64,000 nucleotides of DNA from NCBI GenBank assembly GCA_036877525.1, contig JAZGTH010000063.1:1230001-1294000 (forward strand), read 5' to 3'. This stretch comes from Chromobotia macracanthus (lineage: Eukaryota > Chordata > Actinopteri > Cypriniformes > Botiidae). The notes beneath the pieces were generated by a model, which worked only from the letters and a program-made list of their open reading frames with translations, did no database searches and was not told the DNA's origin. Below are positions 36,294 to 49,104 of the stretch, piece after piece (within the stretch, counting starts at the first letter, position 1; each line of letters begins with the position of its first letter). A program made the translations under genes and the position numbers.

Positions 36294-38647
36294 AAAGACA
36301 CTACACCAGCAGATGACAGCTTGTGTGAGTGATGTTCACTAGGGCTTGGAGCTGGATGACACATTGGGGTCTCATTTCAGAAGACTTAATGGACTGAAGC
36401 TTTTTTGAACACTGCTGACTGACAGATACAGGGGAGAGAGATAGAAAAGAGGTAGGTGGGATTGAAAGATGATTTGGAGCGTCAGGCCTTTGGGTGACAC
36501 TGCTCACAGCAGACAGGACCTGTGCTTGTGTCTGCAGGAGAGCAGAAGGAAAGCTGTTTTGGAGAGTGCTGGCACTGTGGATTAGCTCCTGCTGTAAATC
36601 TTATTTTCACTCACAGATGGCAGTGCCGTGATCACTGGGCTGTGACGTGCTTCAGGAAATCCCGGTCTGTAGATGCAGGAACAGCAGACATATCGGCCCC
36701 TCGTGCCAACCCTGCCCTCCCCTTTCAGACAGCAGAGTAAAGCTGTAGTCAGAGCAGTAAACTGCAGAGCTCTTTAAGAATCTAAAGCAGGATTGATAAA
36801 TGACTGATCAAGTTCATAAAAGAACAAGTATAATGTAACAAAACAGTCTGGGCAGACTGACACGCTATTAAAGCATAGAGGGGTTCCCAAATGTGTTTGT
36901 GCTGTTTTGTTGTTCAGTTCCCTGAAAATCTTGTTGTTCAGTTCAACCTTAAATCAGGTGATGGAGCATAACCTGTGCAAAAGTGAAGTAGCTGTATAGT
37001 AAGCTCAGCCCTTACATTCAGAGATTATAGAGAGTTTGCTGTGTGTTACAGCTTGAACTCTACTTACAGAAACTCTTGGATGATAGACAGATGTCAGCTG
37101 AGGGTAAGTTGAACATTGTAAGATTCTGAGTTTGAATGTCACTAAGAGTTATGTGGTTGTGTGTGTTTATTGACTGGGCAAACATGTCTGTGTGAAATGT
37201 ATAAAGCATGTGTATTCTGAAGCAAAGCGGCACTATGAAGGCTGTTCAGAATAGGCCTGTGTCTGAACCTGGGGCCTGTACAGCCCTGCAGACGGCAGCC
37301 ATGCCTGGAATGTCCCCTCGTTTACATGTTTAAATGCAAAGCAAACCTTCCCAGAAACAGGATATTATAGCTGCTAACCACAGCCCCTGTGCCATCTGTG
37401 TAAAGACAGGCCACGCATGCAACACACATCACAGAGGCTTCTTTTAATCAAATCTGGTATTGTTGGGATGCTCTTAGAGATGAGGGGAAGAGAGTCGATT
37501 GGCGAGGGCTCCTCCAAGGGCCTGGGGCCCTCGATCAGCTTCTTTTGGATGTCGGTCACATAAGCTGCTGCTGAAGGGTACGGTCTAGCTGAGGAAATTG
37601 TTTGGAGTCTGCCGAGCGTGCCACGAATTTAATAAATACATTGTTTTTGAAAAATATTAAAATAAAACTAGCTCTTTTATTAAAGAGCCTAAGTGATGGC
37701 TTTATGGATTTTCCACTCAGCACATGTTGGGCAGGGCTCATATGTCAAAGCCAAGCTTGCACAAGGAAGTCTTTTCTTTACCGGTCAGTTTATACACAGC
37801 TGCTGTGTAAATTCCTTCTCTGCCTCTTCCTGCTACTGCAAACTGACCATAAAGCACCAGTACTATTCTGGGATTGTCTGTGAAAGGAATCACCACACAA
37901 CACACTTTGATTCACAGTTTTACAGTTAGGCCTGAATAGTTTTGGCTACCGGCTGTCCTAACAGAATGGTGAGAGGAGACAGGGTCACTGGCAGGGTCTT
38001 CATTCAGTTTGTACATTGTGTTTGTGTCTAGTTCGAGTGAAGGGGTCTGTTTGTGAATGTTGAAGCCCCTGTAGATCTTTCCTCAGTTTTGCTCTGGAGC
38101 TGGTAAGTGAGTGCATATTGTACAAGTGCTGCAGTGTTTTTTTTCTACAGGCACATGCTGAGAGACACCCAGTTAACATGCATGTGGGCGTTCACACACC
38201 CACAGTAAGATACTGCGTGTGGGTGAGAGAGGCTTTCTCTGTCATCATACCCACTTCAGGAACCATTTCAGGCCCACCGCGAGAGGAGAGAGAGCATTAT
38301 AATATTAGTTTCTCTCGCCCTCTTTCATTCCCTCTGCTCGTCATTACGAGACACTCTCTCTGAAAGCTGATCCAAAAGACAGACAGTCCATCAGGAGCCC
38401 GTCAGCTCATTTGTACTTACCAAACGTGCTAATGAGTTCTATTCCGGGGCCTGCAGGCTGCGGTGGGGAGTGAGCAGGGCGTGAGGGTTTCGGGTGGCAG
38501 GCTGATGGCTCGTTCAGTCAGGACACAGAGACCGCAGAGGACAGAAACTGTCAGTCATGTGTCCAAACTGACTGCAGCTGAGCAGAAATGTTGCAGCTAA
38601 AGCAAAAATCAGCCTCAACTGTATAGAAGAAATGGCTCTCTTCAGCA

Positions 38648-39169
38648 CTGTGTATATATACATACAGTATTGTGCAAGAAGGTGCATTGGACGCTTCACT
38701 GAAAAAGTAATGTTATTAGATTGTCTTGTTTTAGTGTCAGTAGGAAATATAGAATTCCTTTGTAATAAACACATTTTTAGTATGGCTAAAGAAAAGACAG
38801 GAAATATGCTTGTGACATTTATTAAAAAACTGGACTGTGTCAGTTTTTCCTGTCTCTTTATGGAATGTCAGACTGATGATGGAGATTAGATCTCTGTGTG
38901 GATCATACTGTCTTTTGTATGACCTCATTTACGTTTAATGGCAAATCTATCTTGATAATTTCTTCTGACACACACAAGCAAAATATATAAATAAGCCTTT
39001 TCATTGTTGAAAAATATGTTGTGTCTAAGAAATTTGCACAGTGTTGCGTATATATACTGTATACGGTGTGTGAGTGTGTGTGAGTGTGTGTGAGTGTGTG
39101 TGAGTGTGTGTGAGTGTGTGTGTGTGTGAGTGTGTGTGAGTGTGTGTGAGTGTGTGTGAGTGTGTGTGA

Positions 39170-39212
<43 letters not shown>

Positions 39213-39300
39213 GTATATATATATATGCTGTATATACAGTATATATATGCAGCATTGTGCGCATTTCTTAGACACAACATATTTTTCAACAATGAAAAGG
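38648..39300. mobile_element. Inverted-repeat element pair around a compound microsatellite
   Basis: A perfect 38-bp inverted repeat has arms at 38996-39033 and 39263-39300. Inside lie weaker inverted matches (tttgcacagtgttgcgtata against the complement of tgcagcattgtgcgca), about ten copies of the decamer tgagtgtgtg (39071-39178) and a TA run (39179-39210). A further related end, atacagtattgtgcaag, lies at about 38657-38675. These ends resemble the fish repeat 'tatacagtactgtgcaaaagtcttaggca'. I read it as two head-to-head copies of a small transposon relic with the microsatellite grown between them. Confidence 0.55.
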
Positions 39301-40154
39301 TTGTACTAACTGCAATAACTCATTAGCTGTTATAGAGTTCTGTATAAATTCCATTTCTGCATTATACATTATAAAGTCAAGGTTATCTGTTGAAGAGACT
39401 AAAATATCAAAAATCATACTCAAAGCCTGTCATATTATGAATGTATTATATATGCATGTATGTTCACAATCTATAAGCATACATATTAGAATTAGTCCTG
39501 GAGCAAAGACTAGCTCATTCTCTTGTCCAGTTATTCAGAATCTGTTCAAAAGAGCCATTACTGGTGTTTTGTATGTAGTGCATTAAGAAATCACAAACTG
39601 TACATTCGTATAGATTTTCTTTTGATTGTTAGTTTATAGATGTCAGCTCTGGAGACTGTCCAGAGCTGCTCTCTGAAACTGCGTTTGATGCCACACTGAC
39701 ACTCGAGATGGGTGATTTTTCTTCCTCAGAGTTTCAGCTGTTTGGTTGTGACCACAGGCAAAAAAGAACCTCAGAAGAACTGAGAGATTGAGACAGAGTT
39801 TTTCCATTGTCGATCAGAGGCAAAGTTTTTGGTCTTTGTCTTTTTTAATAAGCTGGTTTGTCCCCTCTAGAGAGAAAACGAGAAATCAAAGGCTGTGATC
39901 TTTGGCTGTGGATGAGCTGTCTGTATCTTCTACAGTTCTGACAGCGAGCCTAAGTCTAGAAGAATCTCACTCTCTCTTGCTCTCTCTCATGCATGGGCGC
40001 AGGGCTCAATGTGACCGACTGGCACATGAAACAACTCCGCGCTGCAAGGAAAGATGTGCGATACAACGCATCCTGCTGGCATTGAAAGATGTCTGTTATT
40101 TTGCAGCTTCAGGGGGAAACATTGAGGCCAGACTCATGCACACAGAGAAATGCT

Positions 40155-40330
40155 AAGAGAGCTGTCTCGCCCCTCTGCCCTGTCAATTAGAGGCAGATGG
40201 TACTGATGAGAGAAGCAGGAATAATTCAATCTTCCACCCTGCTAACCTTTACCTGTGGAGCCGCACGGCGGCCATTGATTCTCTCCATGCCTGATTATTC
40301 ACACACAGCCCAGAGGAAGTGAGGAGGTAG
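40155..40330. promoter_or_regulatory. Candidate conserved noncoding element
   Basis: Repeat-free sequence with cctgtcaattagaggcagat, gcaggaataattcaatc and gcggccattgattctctcc. Its texture suggests constraint. This is inferred only. Confidence 0.2.
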
Positions 40331-41875
40331 AGATGTTAGGGGAGGGTAGATGCCTGATCAATGTGACATTAGTGTGTTCTGACAGAGGTCTTTGAGGGGA
40401 ACAAATGCAGCCTTCTTACATTGAAGATGGCGTCATATTTTGTCCTTGTTCACAGCTGGTAAAACTTCATAGGCAGGAAACCGATTCTCACACTGTTAAG
40501 TCACTGCAGTCTCTGTGTTATGAGGCTTATTGATTATTCACACTGTAATGTGTTGTCAGACCACTGATTAGTTATTCCTGCTGTAAAATCCAGTTTAAGA
40601 TGTTGCTGTATTTTGAAACTTGGTTGCTGTTATTAGCCAGTTTATTAGCTGGTCCAGGTGGTTGCAAGTACTTTATGGTACCTTCTAGATTTTTTTTTGC
40701 TGCAATATTGTCTCATCAGGGCCTTGTTTGTCCAGAATGGACTCCTGACAGAGGGAGAGCTGTGTTTGACCAGATGTGAGGGCTTCTTTGCCCAGCCATG
40801 CTCTGAGACAAGCTGCTGTTTGTTTTTGACAAACTGGGACATTCCTGGAGTTTCACTGGGCCAGATTTATGACGTCTCAGGCCTTCACACTGTCTCTTTG
40901 TCTGCTTGGAGTCTCTTGTGTCTCTGTGACACATTTTCACGTTTGTGTAGTAGAGATGTTAAGTGAAAATTGAGCCTTGTGTGTAAATTCTGCCGCTGTG
41001 TGTAGTGTCAAACCAGGACTGTGTAGTCTACAATGAAAGTCACAAGTCACTTATTTGTTTACTTTGGCACATCAAAGGCTGGGCTGAGTTTATACACATG
41101 GTGCAGCTTTGGTTTTAGTGATTCTTTACCTCAGTGTCAATTTACTGTACTGTTTAGCAGCAATCGTGCCCTTAATTTATTCATATTTTACCAGTGCTGA
41201 GTGAAGCTGATAAAACAATAGTACTACTAAGCCCAAATTTCCCTCTTTCTTTGGTTTACACAGCGCTGTTAAATGCTTACAATCATTGTCTGCTGATTTC
41301 CAGTACTGCTTTATAAGCTTCTTTGCCCTGTTTTATTGTGCTGGTGTTCTTGGCATTGTCAGTTGCTGAGATCTTGGAGTTCAGTCCAGTATAGTTGTTT
41401 TTTTCATTTCCTACCGGAAATTAGTTTTAAAGACACAGAAGAGAGAGTGGATGAGGCAGATATGTCAGGAGGTTCCAGCTAAAGCCACCACAAGCATTAA
41501 GATGAACAATCCACAGTTCAGAAAGCAAGCAAAGGTTAATTTTCATGCTAACTGCACAGTCACCATGCAGAAGTTCTCTGCGCATGGAGTTTATTTAGCT
41601 GTGTTGTACAGTCAAGAGGGAGCGACACGCAATACCAGCCCCACTTTAGAGCTCTGGGTCAGTACATTACACCCTGTGCTGCTATTAAAAGCTTCCCTCT
41701 GTTTTCCTTGAGGCTGTACAACTGTCTGAAGATTATTTTAGGTTGTTCTTATTATGCTTCATGCTGAAGAACTAACAATCATCTCAAATAGCCTTAGAAA
41801 CTTTATTTGGTTTGAAATTCTGTATTGCAAGATAAATTCTCTCCCCTTGACCTATCCATCTGCCTTTACCTTACT

Positions 41876-42010
41876 CAGTAGACATGTTATTTTATCTAAA
41901 GCAGCTTGCATTGCATTCAATCTATACATTTAATCAGTTTGTGACAAACTCACAGCTCTTGTGTTCGTAGCTCCATGCTCTGCCAGCTGAGCTGTAGAAA
42001 CACATTTGCC
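41876..42010. mobile_element. Degenerate dispersed repeat (same type as 15807-15975)
   Basis: The segments cagtagacatgttattttat then ctaaagcagcttgcattgca, and ctccatgctctgccagctga then gctgtagaaacac, resemble the start and end of the fish repeat 'agcagacgcttttatccaaagcgacttaca ... tgctctaccaactgagctacaggaacac'. The copy is heavily diverged. Confidence 0.45.
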
Positions 42011-43199
42011 CTCCATCCTTACAGTTGACTGTATGTAGGGGGTTCAGATTCAACCCAGTGTGAGACTTAAATTAGAAAAAAAATGATTTCTTACATCTTT
42101 GGTTTCTGCTTATCTGAATATTCAAACAGGCGCTAATAGTGTCTCAGAAGGGTGGTTGAGCAGACGGGGCAGAAATTAGCATGAACTTTCTAGAATCACT
42201 CCACTGTGTGTCCTTAATGAGACAATTCTGTGGAGTGGCCGAAGATATGACAAACCAACCCGTGCTTATTAAAGAAAACATACTGTACACACACACTTGC
42301 TGCCATTCAACCAGTCCCTCAATTTCTCATCCAGTCCCATGATATCAGTCATTTAAACTAGCACAAACCAGCGATGAATACTACAGCAGTCTTCTGTTTA
42401 TCTCTAAGCACAGCCCACAGACCCAAATGTTGATTACAGGAGTGTAGTGTTTTATTAGTACATATCATTTCTCAGGCCCCGGTCAAAATGAAGCAAGGAG
42501 ACATTTTTTAAAATGTCTTTCTAACGTACTTGCTAAGTATCTCACACAGCTGTAAAGGAGGTGGAGACAGACAGAGAAGGAAGGGTTCAGGGTTCGGACG
42601 GAGCTGTGGTTTAGGTGTTAGAAACGAACGCACAGGTCGCTGTCAGTCACCCCAAGCTTGCAGTTAATCTGCTGCAGGTTTGGTTTCTGAGGTGCCTGCA
42701 TCTGTGGTGTATAATATGACAGGGTGGAGTTAGCCCAAAACGGACTCTTTTTTGTAATGTAAAACGGGGCAAGAAAATCTAATTGGGAGGGGAGGAAAGA
42801 GCGATGTCTGCTTTGTTTAAGGGTCTTCCGCAGTCACTTCGCAGGCGCTATTGAGGACTGACTCACAATAGCATTAATTTGTGCTCCTGGCCTGGGTTCT
42901 TTCCTTTCTCAACCTCACGGAGCAGTCAGCGTCTGTCCGTTCCACTCTGTCTCCACGCTTCACCTCCACGCCCCAAAAGAGCCAGGAAAAAAGGGGTGTC
43001 TCAGAAACAGAAGTCCCATGTCAAAATCCTATATAGACACAGTTTTTTTTTTTCTTATTCAGACCCATTAAAACAGGGAAAGAGAAAAGGCAAATTCTTT
43101 CTTGCTTTTGTCTGTTCACAATTTCCCACCTCCAGGAACATTTTTTCCTCCCCAGAGAAATCCATTTCTCTGACCAAGCCCGAGTCTCTCCCCAAATGT

Positions 43200-43430
43200 T
43201 ATCTGATTTGAGGCGTTGAGAATTTTAATGAGAAATGATTGAGTTTTGATTGCTCAAAGAGTTAAGTGCTGTTCTCGCCATCAATACCGAGCGAGTTCCC
43301 AGCCATGAGAGATTTGAAGAAGAGCTAAAACTTCTTACATCCAGAGAACATAAGGGAAAGAGTAATAACTGATGAGCAGATAATTAACAGCACTTCACTG
43401 CTGATTTTATTATGTTTAAAGATAAAAACA
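43200..43430. promoter_or_regulatory. Candidate conserved noncoding element
   Basis: Repeat-free block with ttgagaattttaatgagaaa, tgattgagttttgattgctc, catcaataccgagcgagttc and gcagataattaacagc. It combines TGATTGA-type TALE-like words with TAAT cores. The call is inferred. Confidence 0.3.
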
Positions 43431-43973
43431 GTTCAGCTCAAACACTTTGGAGAGGATCCGTCTCTCAGGCAGAGGATGTCTTGTTTGTCCTAATGGCTGA
43501 TCTCCAGTCCTAACTGTGAGTGATCAGACCGACCATAGTGCCACATTGTGCTTAATCATAAACAGACTCTGTTGTGTGAGTGATCTTTCTGAAGTGCCAC
43601 AGTCTCTCTGGTCGTCTTTTATCTGAAGATAGAAGTCATCTTTAAATTAGCTCTTGAACATCACGATAGAAGAAGTGCTCTTAAAGCAGACGAGATCCTC
43701 TCACAGATGCTACATGTACATTTACTGCGACTTGCTGCTTTTACTGCAAGTGAGCAGGAATTGAAAAATGTGACGCTTAAGATATGAAACTACTTCAGTA
43801 ATATGAAAATATTGTTGTAGCCATGAGTGGAGTAAAATAATCAAATCTCCACATTTTCTGGGTTAAGGTTAATTTATTCTTGTGTGGCTTTTTTAAAATA
43901 TTAGTACAAATGATGTTAAATTACACATATAAGTGTATTTGTATGTATATACAGTTTATAATATATATATATA

Positions 43974-44023
43974 TTACAGAGTGAACATTATTTCCATATA
44001 TGTATGTTATGTTCACTCTGTAA
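43974..44023. repeat. Perfect 14-bp hairpin
   Basis: Arms ttacagagtgaaca (43974-43987) and tgttcactctgtaa (44010-44023) are exact reverse complements around a 22-base loop. The surroundings are AT-rich with TATA runs, which suits the relic of a short inverted-repeat element. Confidence 0.85.
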
Positions 44024-44394
44024 GTACACTTTTATCTTAACTTAAGACCCAGAGAAGTCATTTATTTTGCTAGACTCATTGCTACAATAACATTTTCATA
44101 ACATAGCTCAACATATCACATTTTCCAGTTGATGCTTGCTCACAACAACTATCACAGACATTGAAATGAGAAGTCTTTCTTACAGAGGGATTTTGTCCAG
44201 GCAAATTAAAAAGACGATGTCTGCAAGTACAAATACACTTTCTTCAGATATGGTTCTTTAGTTTGCTCATTGCAGGAAAGTGCAGCTTTCATTATATATA
44301 GTGTATTATATATAGGGAATGTTATATATTCAGGTCAGAATGAATGAATGACAGACAGATGTCTGCAGAATGACAAGCCCCCATTTCTCCACAA

Positions 44395-44580
44395 TTTGCC
44401 CCTTCTCGCCCTCTTCTTTTGTGCTAATTGAATAATGACTAAGCTGGTCATATTTAATGCACTATTAATGGCCTGTGCAGGTGTAATCATGCGTAATAAA
44501 AAAATGGGCCAAAGTTACTGGGCTACATGTAGTCTTGTGCACATTAAAATGTCCTTTTTTTGTTGGAAAGGTCATTCATA
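44395..44580. promoter_or_regulatory. Candidate conserved noncoding element
   Basis: Repeat-free block rich in homeodomain-like cores: gtgctaattgaataatgact, atttaatgcactattaatgg, gtgtaatcatgcgtaataaa. The call is inferred from texture. Confidence 0.3.
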
Positions 44581-44654
44581 ACTTGGTTGCACCGTTGATG
44601 TACAGTGAGAGATATTGATTGATTAATGCATAAGTGCTCTGAATCCATTTGGCG

Positions 44655-44689
<35 letters not shown>

Positions 44690-44704
44690 ATTCTCTCTCT
44701 CTCG
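44655..44704. repeat. (CT)n(CA)n(CT)n compound microsatellite
   Basis: A run of about 13 CA units is flanked on both sides by short CT runs. Confidence 0.9.
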
Positions 44705-45479
44705 CTCACTCTTTATATTTTCACCTCTCCCCTCATTGTTTGAAGGGCATCATTTTTGGCCAGTTGTATTTGAAAGACAAATGTTGTGTTTCTGCCAATG
44801 CATTCAAAACAGCCTTGATTCTCATCAGTGTCAGCTGAATTTACTCTGACTCTTCACAGGGATTGCTTTTATTTTTTCAGCTTGATAAGACTTTTCAGCC
44901 CAGAGCTCCTGTACTTATTTTAAAAAACATTTCCAGCCATGTGTGTCCACCCTATGAAAAAATAAGCTCAGAAGAAGGTTTGCATGGAATTTGTTTGTTT
45001 GCACTGGATTGCACGATGCAGGTCCTGCAACTTACTTTTGTATGCATGAAGATATTTAAAGGTTCATGTGCAATCACTCCTGATCTGTTGTTAATCTAAA
45101 CTGCATCATGCAGTGTGTGGGGTGTTTAACCTCGACACCGCTGTGCCTCTATTGTCTGTCCACAGATTAATTCCACAAAGACTTGGATATGCTCCCCTAC
45201 AAATGTTGTGTTGTGTCCTCCCCACCCCAGCCTGGCCAGGAGGGCTTTTTAGACCAGGGTCAAAGGGTCAGTACCTTCCCCCAGCATGACAAGGCAGGAC
45301 AGAGCTTCATTGGTCAGCAGGGAGCTCTGTGAACCGAGCTTCTGAAAGACTCCGGGCCTGTGAACCCAGTGAGACCTCCATTACATGCCCTCTCCCTCCG
45401 GACTGATTACGGCCTCTGATAATGCTCGCAGACACACACACACAAACAAACAGTAATATCTTTTCATGAGTTCGCCAAC

Positions 45480-46260
45480 AGTATAGTGTTGAGTACAATA
45501 TAGCTGCGAGCACAGAATATGCAATTAATAGAAGTTTTGTTTGATAGTCAATCCAATTGACTGTCTTTGGTTTTCATTAAATGCGACGTGGATTTCTCAG
45601 TAAAACATGGCTGCATTAAAATGCAACTTGACCGAAGTGCAGTCAGTATCGTAATCACCCATCTGTTGAAAGGTAATTCTGCACAATATATGGAGAGTCG
45701 CCCTGTGTGGTACGTGGCCATTTGTGTGTCCAGTTAAATGCAATAAGAAGCAACATATTAATGACAAAGGCCATTCAGCTGTGGAGACAGTGGGCAATCT
45801 CTAAATTAGACCTCTTATGCTCCTGGTAAAATTGCATTAATGCAGCTCGCAGCTGTCATTCTTTGAAAAGCCTGTCTTGAGGAACTTTGCTTTGGGGAGA
45901 CAAAAACAATCATATAATGGTATAGTAATTTATGCTGGCCAATGTTTTTCCAATGTTGTAGTAATTGAGAAATACTCCCACTTTCTCTCCTGCAAAAGCA
46001 TGGAGAACAAAATCTCATTTCCGAGGGAAAAGCAGGGAAAGCGTACACCCTGAATAATCATTGTGTTTAATGCTCTAGTCATAATCCCAGGTTTATGATG
46101 GTTTTCTAATGATTTTCTAATGATGTTAAATATTAGTAGAGAGTGCAGCTATAATTTGAACGCAGCGGTCGTTTTTGCAACGCTTTATCAGCATGCCCGA
46201 TTGCGACAGCAATGAATATTGCGGCAGGGAATAAGATTTAGGGTCCATTTCTTTTGGTGT
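45480..46260. promoter_or_regulatory. Candidate conserved noncoding element cluster
   Basis: Nearly 800 bp with no microsatellite or recognisable transposon. It is full of TAAT/ATTA cores (tatgcaattaatag, aaattgcattaatgcagctc, ggtatagtaatttatgctgg, gttgtagtaattgagaaata, gtttaatgctctagtcataa) and keeps CpG-containing words (atgcgacgtggatttctc, cagcggtcgtttttgcaacg). This mix is typical of conserved elements beside developmental regulators. The function is inferred. Confidence 0.4.
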
Positions 46261-46677
46261 TTTATTTTGCCATCTTCCTGTCCACCATAAATCCTCATCA
46301 GATTCTGTTCTCTATTTTCTCTCTCTCTCTCTCTCGCCACCCTCACCGCGCTCTCTATGTAGGAACACAATTAGGTATCGGGGCCCATTTCATTCACTTG
46401 CACTGTCAGTCTGCTTGCACTCTGCAGTCATTGGTAGAAAAAAATGCCCCTCTCAAATGAGTTGCCCCAGCCCTAGTGGAGCATACACCTCAGCTCCCCT
46501 GGGAAATAACAGCACAGAAGAAAGGGGAAGAGAGGAGGTAGGAGAGGTAAAAAGATGGGGGGTGAAAAAAAAGCAAAAGCTCTGAATGGCTATCAGACGA
46601 GCGGTAGCAAAGCACAACCCCCGATGACAGGCAGTGCACAGCAAAATATGTATTGGAGACAAAGGCTTTGTCTTCTT

Positions 46678-46772
46678 TCTGAGCCCCTGCGATGAATTAC
46701 ACATCACCCACCCACCACCAACCCCCCCCCCCCACTCACTCTGAGCCCCTGCGATGAATTACACATCACCCA
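46678..46772. repeat. 33-bp direct repeat, 62-bp period, with C-runs
   Basis: Copies at 46678-46710 and 46740-46772 are identical and contain gcgatgaattacacatcacc. Between and after them are CCA and poly-C runs (about 46722-46732 and 46775-46783). It looks like a recent tandem duplication of a 62-bp unit whose C-runs then changed length. Confidence 0.9.
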
Positions 46773-46814
46773 ACCCCCCCCCCACACCCAAACACACCAC
46801 GTTCTCCAGAACCA

Positions 46815-47230
46815 CCCAGCTTTTTAATTAAATGGCCGCTGTTCCATCTCTCCATCCATAGCTCCTCATTACAGGGGCTAGATAAGGGATCTCTATCTGT
46901 AGCAGGTTAAGAAAGGCTGTTGGGCAGCCGGGCCTCATGAAATTTGTCACAAGATCTCATTTTCCTCATTGGCAGACGTGATGCTTATAATTGATGTGGA
47001 GGCAGCAGTAATTTATTGGTCGTCTGCAATTATCATCTATGAGCTGAGCTGGGGGTTGTGACTGCAATTTAGATGGTGTGGATGGGGGCAGATGAGAAAC
47101 AAGACACGGGGGGTGTGCATCAATGCAAGATCCTTTCTTTAATTTGAAAGCCACGATCACCTGAGAATGCAGAGTGATGTCCTGGCGGCCTGTATAATCA
47201 CAAAGCAATGTATGATTAGGGAACAAAAGA
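46815..47230. promoter_or_regulatory. Candidate conserved noncoding element
   Basis: Repeat-free block of about 400 bp with agctttttaattaaatggcc, gacgtgatgcttataattga, gcagcagtaatttattggtc, gtctgcaattatcatctatg and gcctgtataatcacaaagca. Dense TAAT cores in moderate-GC context suggest constraint. The function is inferred. Confidence 0.4.
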
Positions 47231-47639
47231 GACTACCATCTTATCTCACAGCCAGATTTTTACAGGTGTGATCAAAGATATCTTATTTACTAGTAACTGT
47301 TGCAAACAAAACTCTTAAATTGCAAGAAAGGTCTTGCAACTATTGTGTGCAGTCTGCACAAGATGGGCTTTGAAATCGGACCAGGTCAGTACCTCCTCCA
47401 TGCATGGGTCCTAATGCCATCACTCCTGGGAGGGCTTCTGATGATGTCTTCTGAATACTGAAGAGGATCAGGGACTCTATCAGTGCAAAATGCAATCAAG
47501 CATTTATTATAATATTTTAATCAAATCTTGAATTTATTTTCCTTATTACCTTTTACTGGCAGATTTAATCAGGCAAAGAAAAGAAAACAACAGAAGAGGG
47601 CGAACAGACACTGTATCCCGTGAAAGAAATGCATCCATT

Positions 47640-48110
47640 CAATGAAAAACTGTGTAAGAAATCAATCCATTTATTCTTTAACATTCATTCGCACTGTTTT
47701 GATTTTCGTCTGTGTCTGAAGTTCATTAATTTCCCTTTTCTGGTCATAACGTTAAGCAGTCGATAAATAAAACCCTCCAATTGCCAGTATGAGCTGAGCA
47801 GCTTTAAAAACAGGCAGGCAGTCATTAACACAGAAATATCATTAGTGATTTCAGACTGCATTGAGAGTGAGGGGCATGTGAGCTGACTGGGAAAGGGTTT
47901 GTGTGTTCATTAGTGATGCCCGCTGTGAGTGTGGGCATGCAGTGTTTATCTTTTGCCATGTCTTTATTTACACCCGTCTCCCTGAATCGCTCACAACATT
48001 GCAAATGTTAAGGGTGACGCCATTGAAATGTTACCATGAAAACCACCCCTACATTTGATGACATCCATGTCCTTTCTGTTGAGACATTTGTATGCATATT
48101 TAGCAGTTTT
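47640..48110. promoter_or_regulatory. Candidate conserved noncoding element
   Basis: Repeat-free block with gaagttcattaatttccctt, ggtcataacgttaagcagtc, cgataaataaaaccctccaa and caggcaggcagtcattaaca. The texture is similar to the two blocks before it. The call is inferred. Confidence 0.3.
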
Positions 48111-49104
48111 GGCACCCGAGGCTTACGGTTTTCCATACACGCATGACACATTGTCTAAACAGTGAGTTCCCTGCCTCTATTCTTAGCTACACTGCAATGT
48201 GCACCTCAGATGCAAAATGTTGCAGGTTGATCAAAATTAACGATATCGCAGCCATTGCAAGCAGACATGCAGCCAGCCTCCAATGGCTCTGTCTGATGGG
48301 TCTGTCACCGCCCCTTCACACAGAGCTTGCCCAGTGCATCATGGGAACTGAGGCGGTTTGTTTTGTACAACCTGTACGCCTGTTGTGTTGCGGCCAAATT
48401 AGACTTTCAAATCACCCAAACCAGTGGGAGACAGAGAATCTCATCTTCCCCCCTGTTTTCCTCACATCCTTTAATAATCATACCTGTTTACTCTTTAGGG
48501 AGCCTCTCTATATTTTTCTTAAATGTGCTGTCTGAGTGTGGCGTGTCTGTAATGAAGCCAGCAGGCAGCACGCTTAGATCTCAATGAATGTAAGAGCGCA
48601 TCACACAGGTCTTCAGAATTGGAGGCAGTGGGGAATTATGGGTAAGGGTGAGGGGGGAATGTGGCGCCCTTCATGCTATTATCTTTATGGTATAGCAGAG
48701 CATGCTTCAGGCAATCAGCATGAAATTGTTAATTGCTCAGCCCACTTATGTGTGGCCCAGGGGACGGAGTCTACGGGAACAGCCTGAAGAACTTGGATCG
48801 TAACGAGTGACTGGGTGCCCACCAGACTGCATGTGTGCATATGCTTTCATAGTTAAACTAGACACAAGAATAACACAGAGAGAATGCTTCATTCTGACCT
48901 GATCGTCTTTTGAAGATGTCATAACACAGGACTGTGTGATCTTAGTAAGATTGTTGTGCTAGACTTTTCAGGAGCATCTCTGATATGTTTGTGGTTTAGG
49001 CTGAAGGGACAGAGCGCTCAGGGTCAGCCCTGTCATGGGTTGTTTTTTTTTTTAAGGACTCTAACGAAGATTGGAAACACTTTGGGTTTCTTTGGTCTGC
49101 TTGT

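Noticed and set aside
38903..39292. Overlapping minus-strand frames with His-Thr and Tyr-Ile repeats
   Set aside because: Produced by the decamer and TA microsatellite inside the inverted repeat.
48143..48535. 130-codon + strand open frame
   Set aside because: No domain or homologue recognised and no clear splice sites around it. Sits among noncoding blocks.
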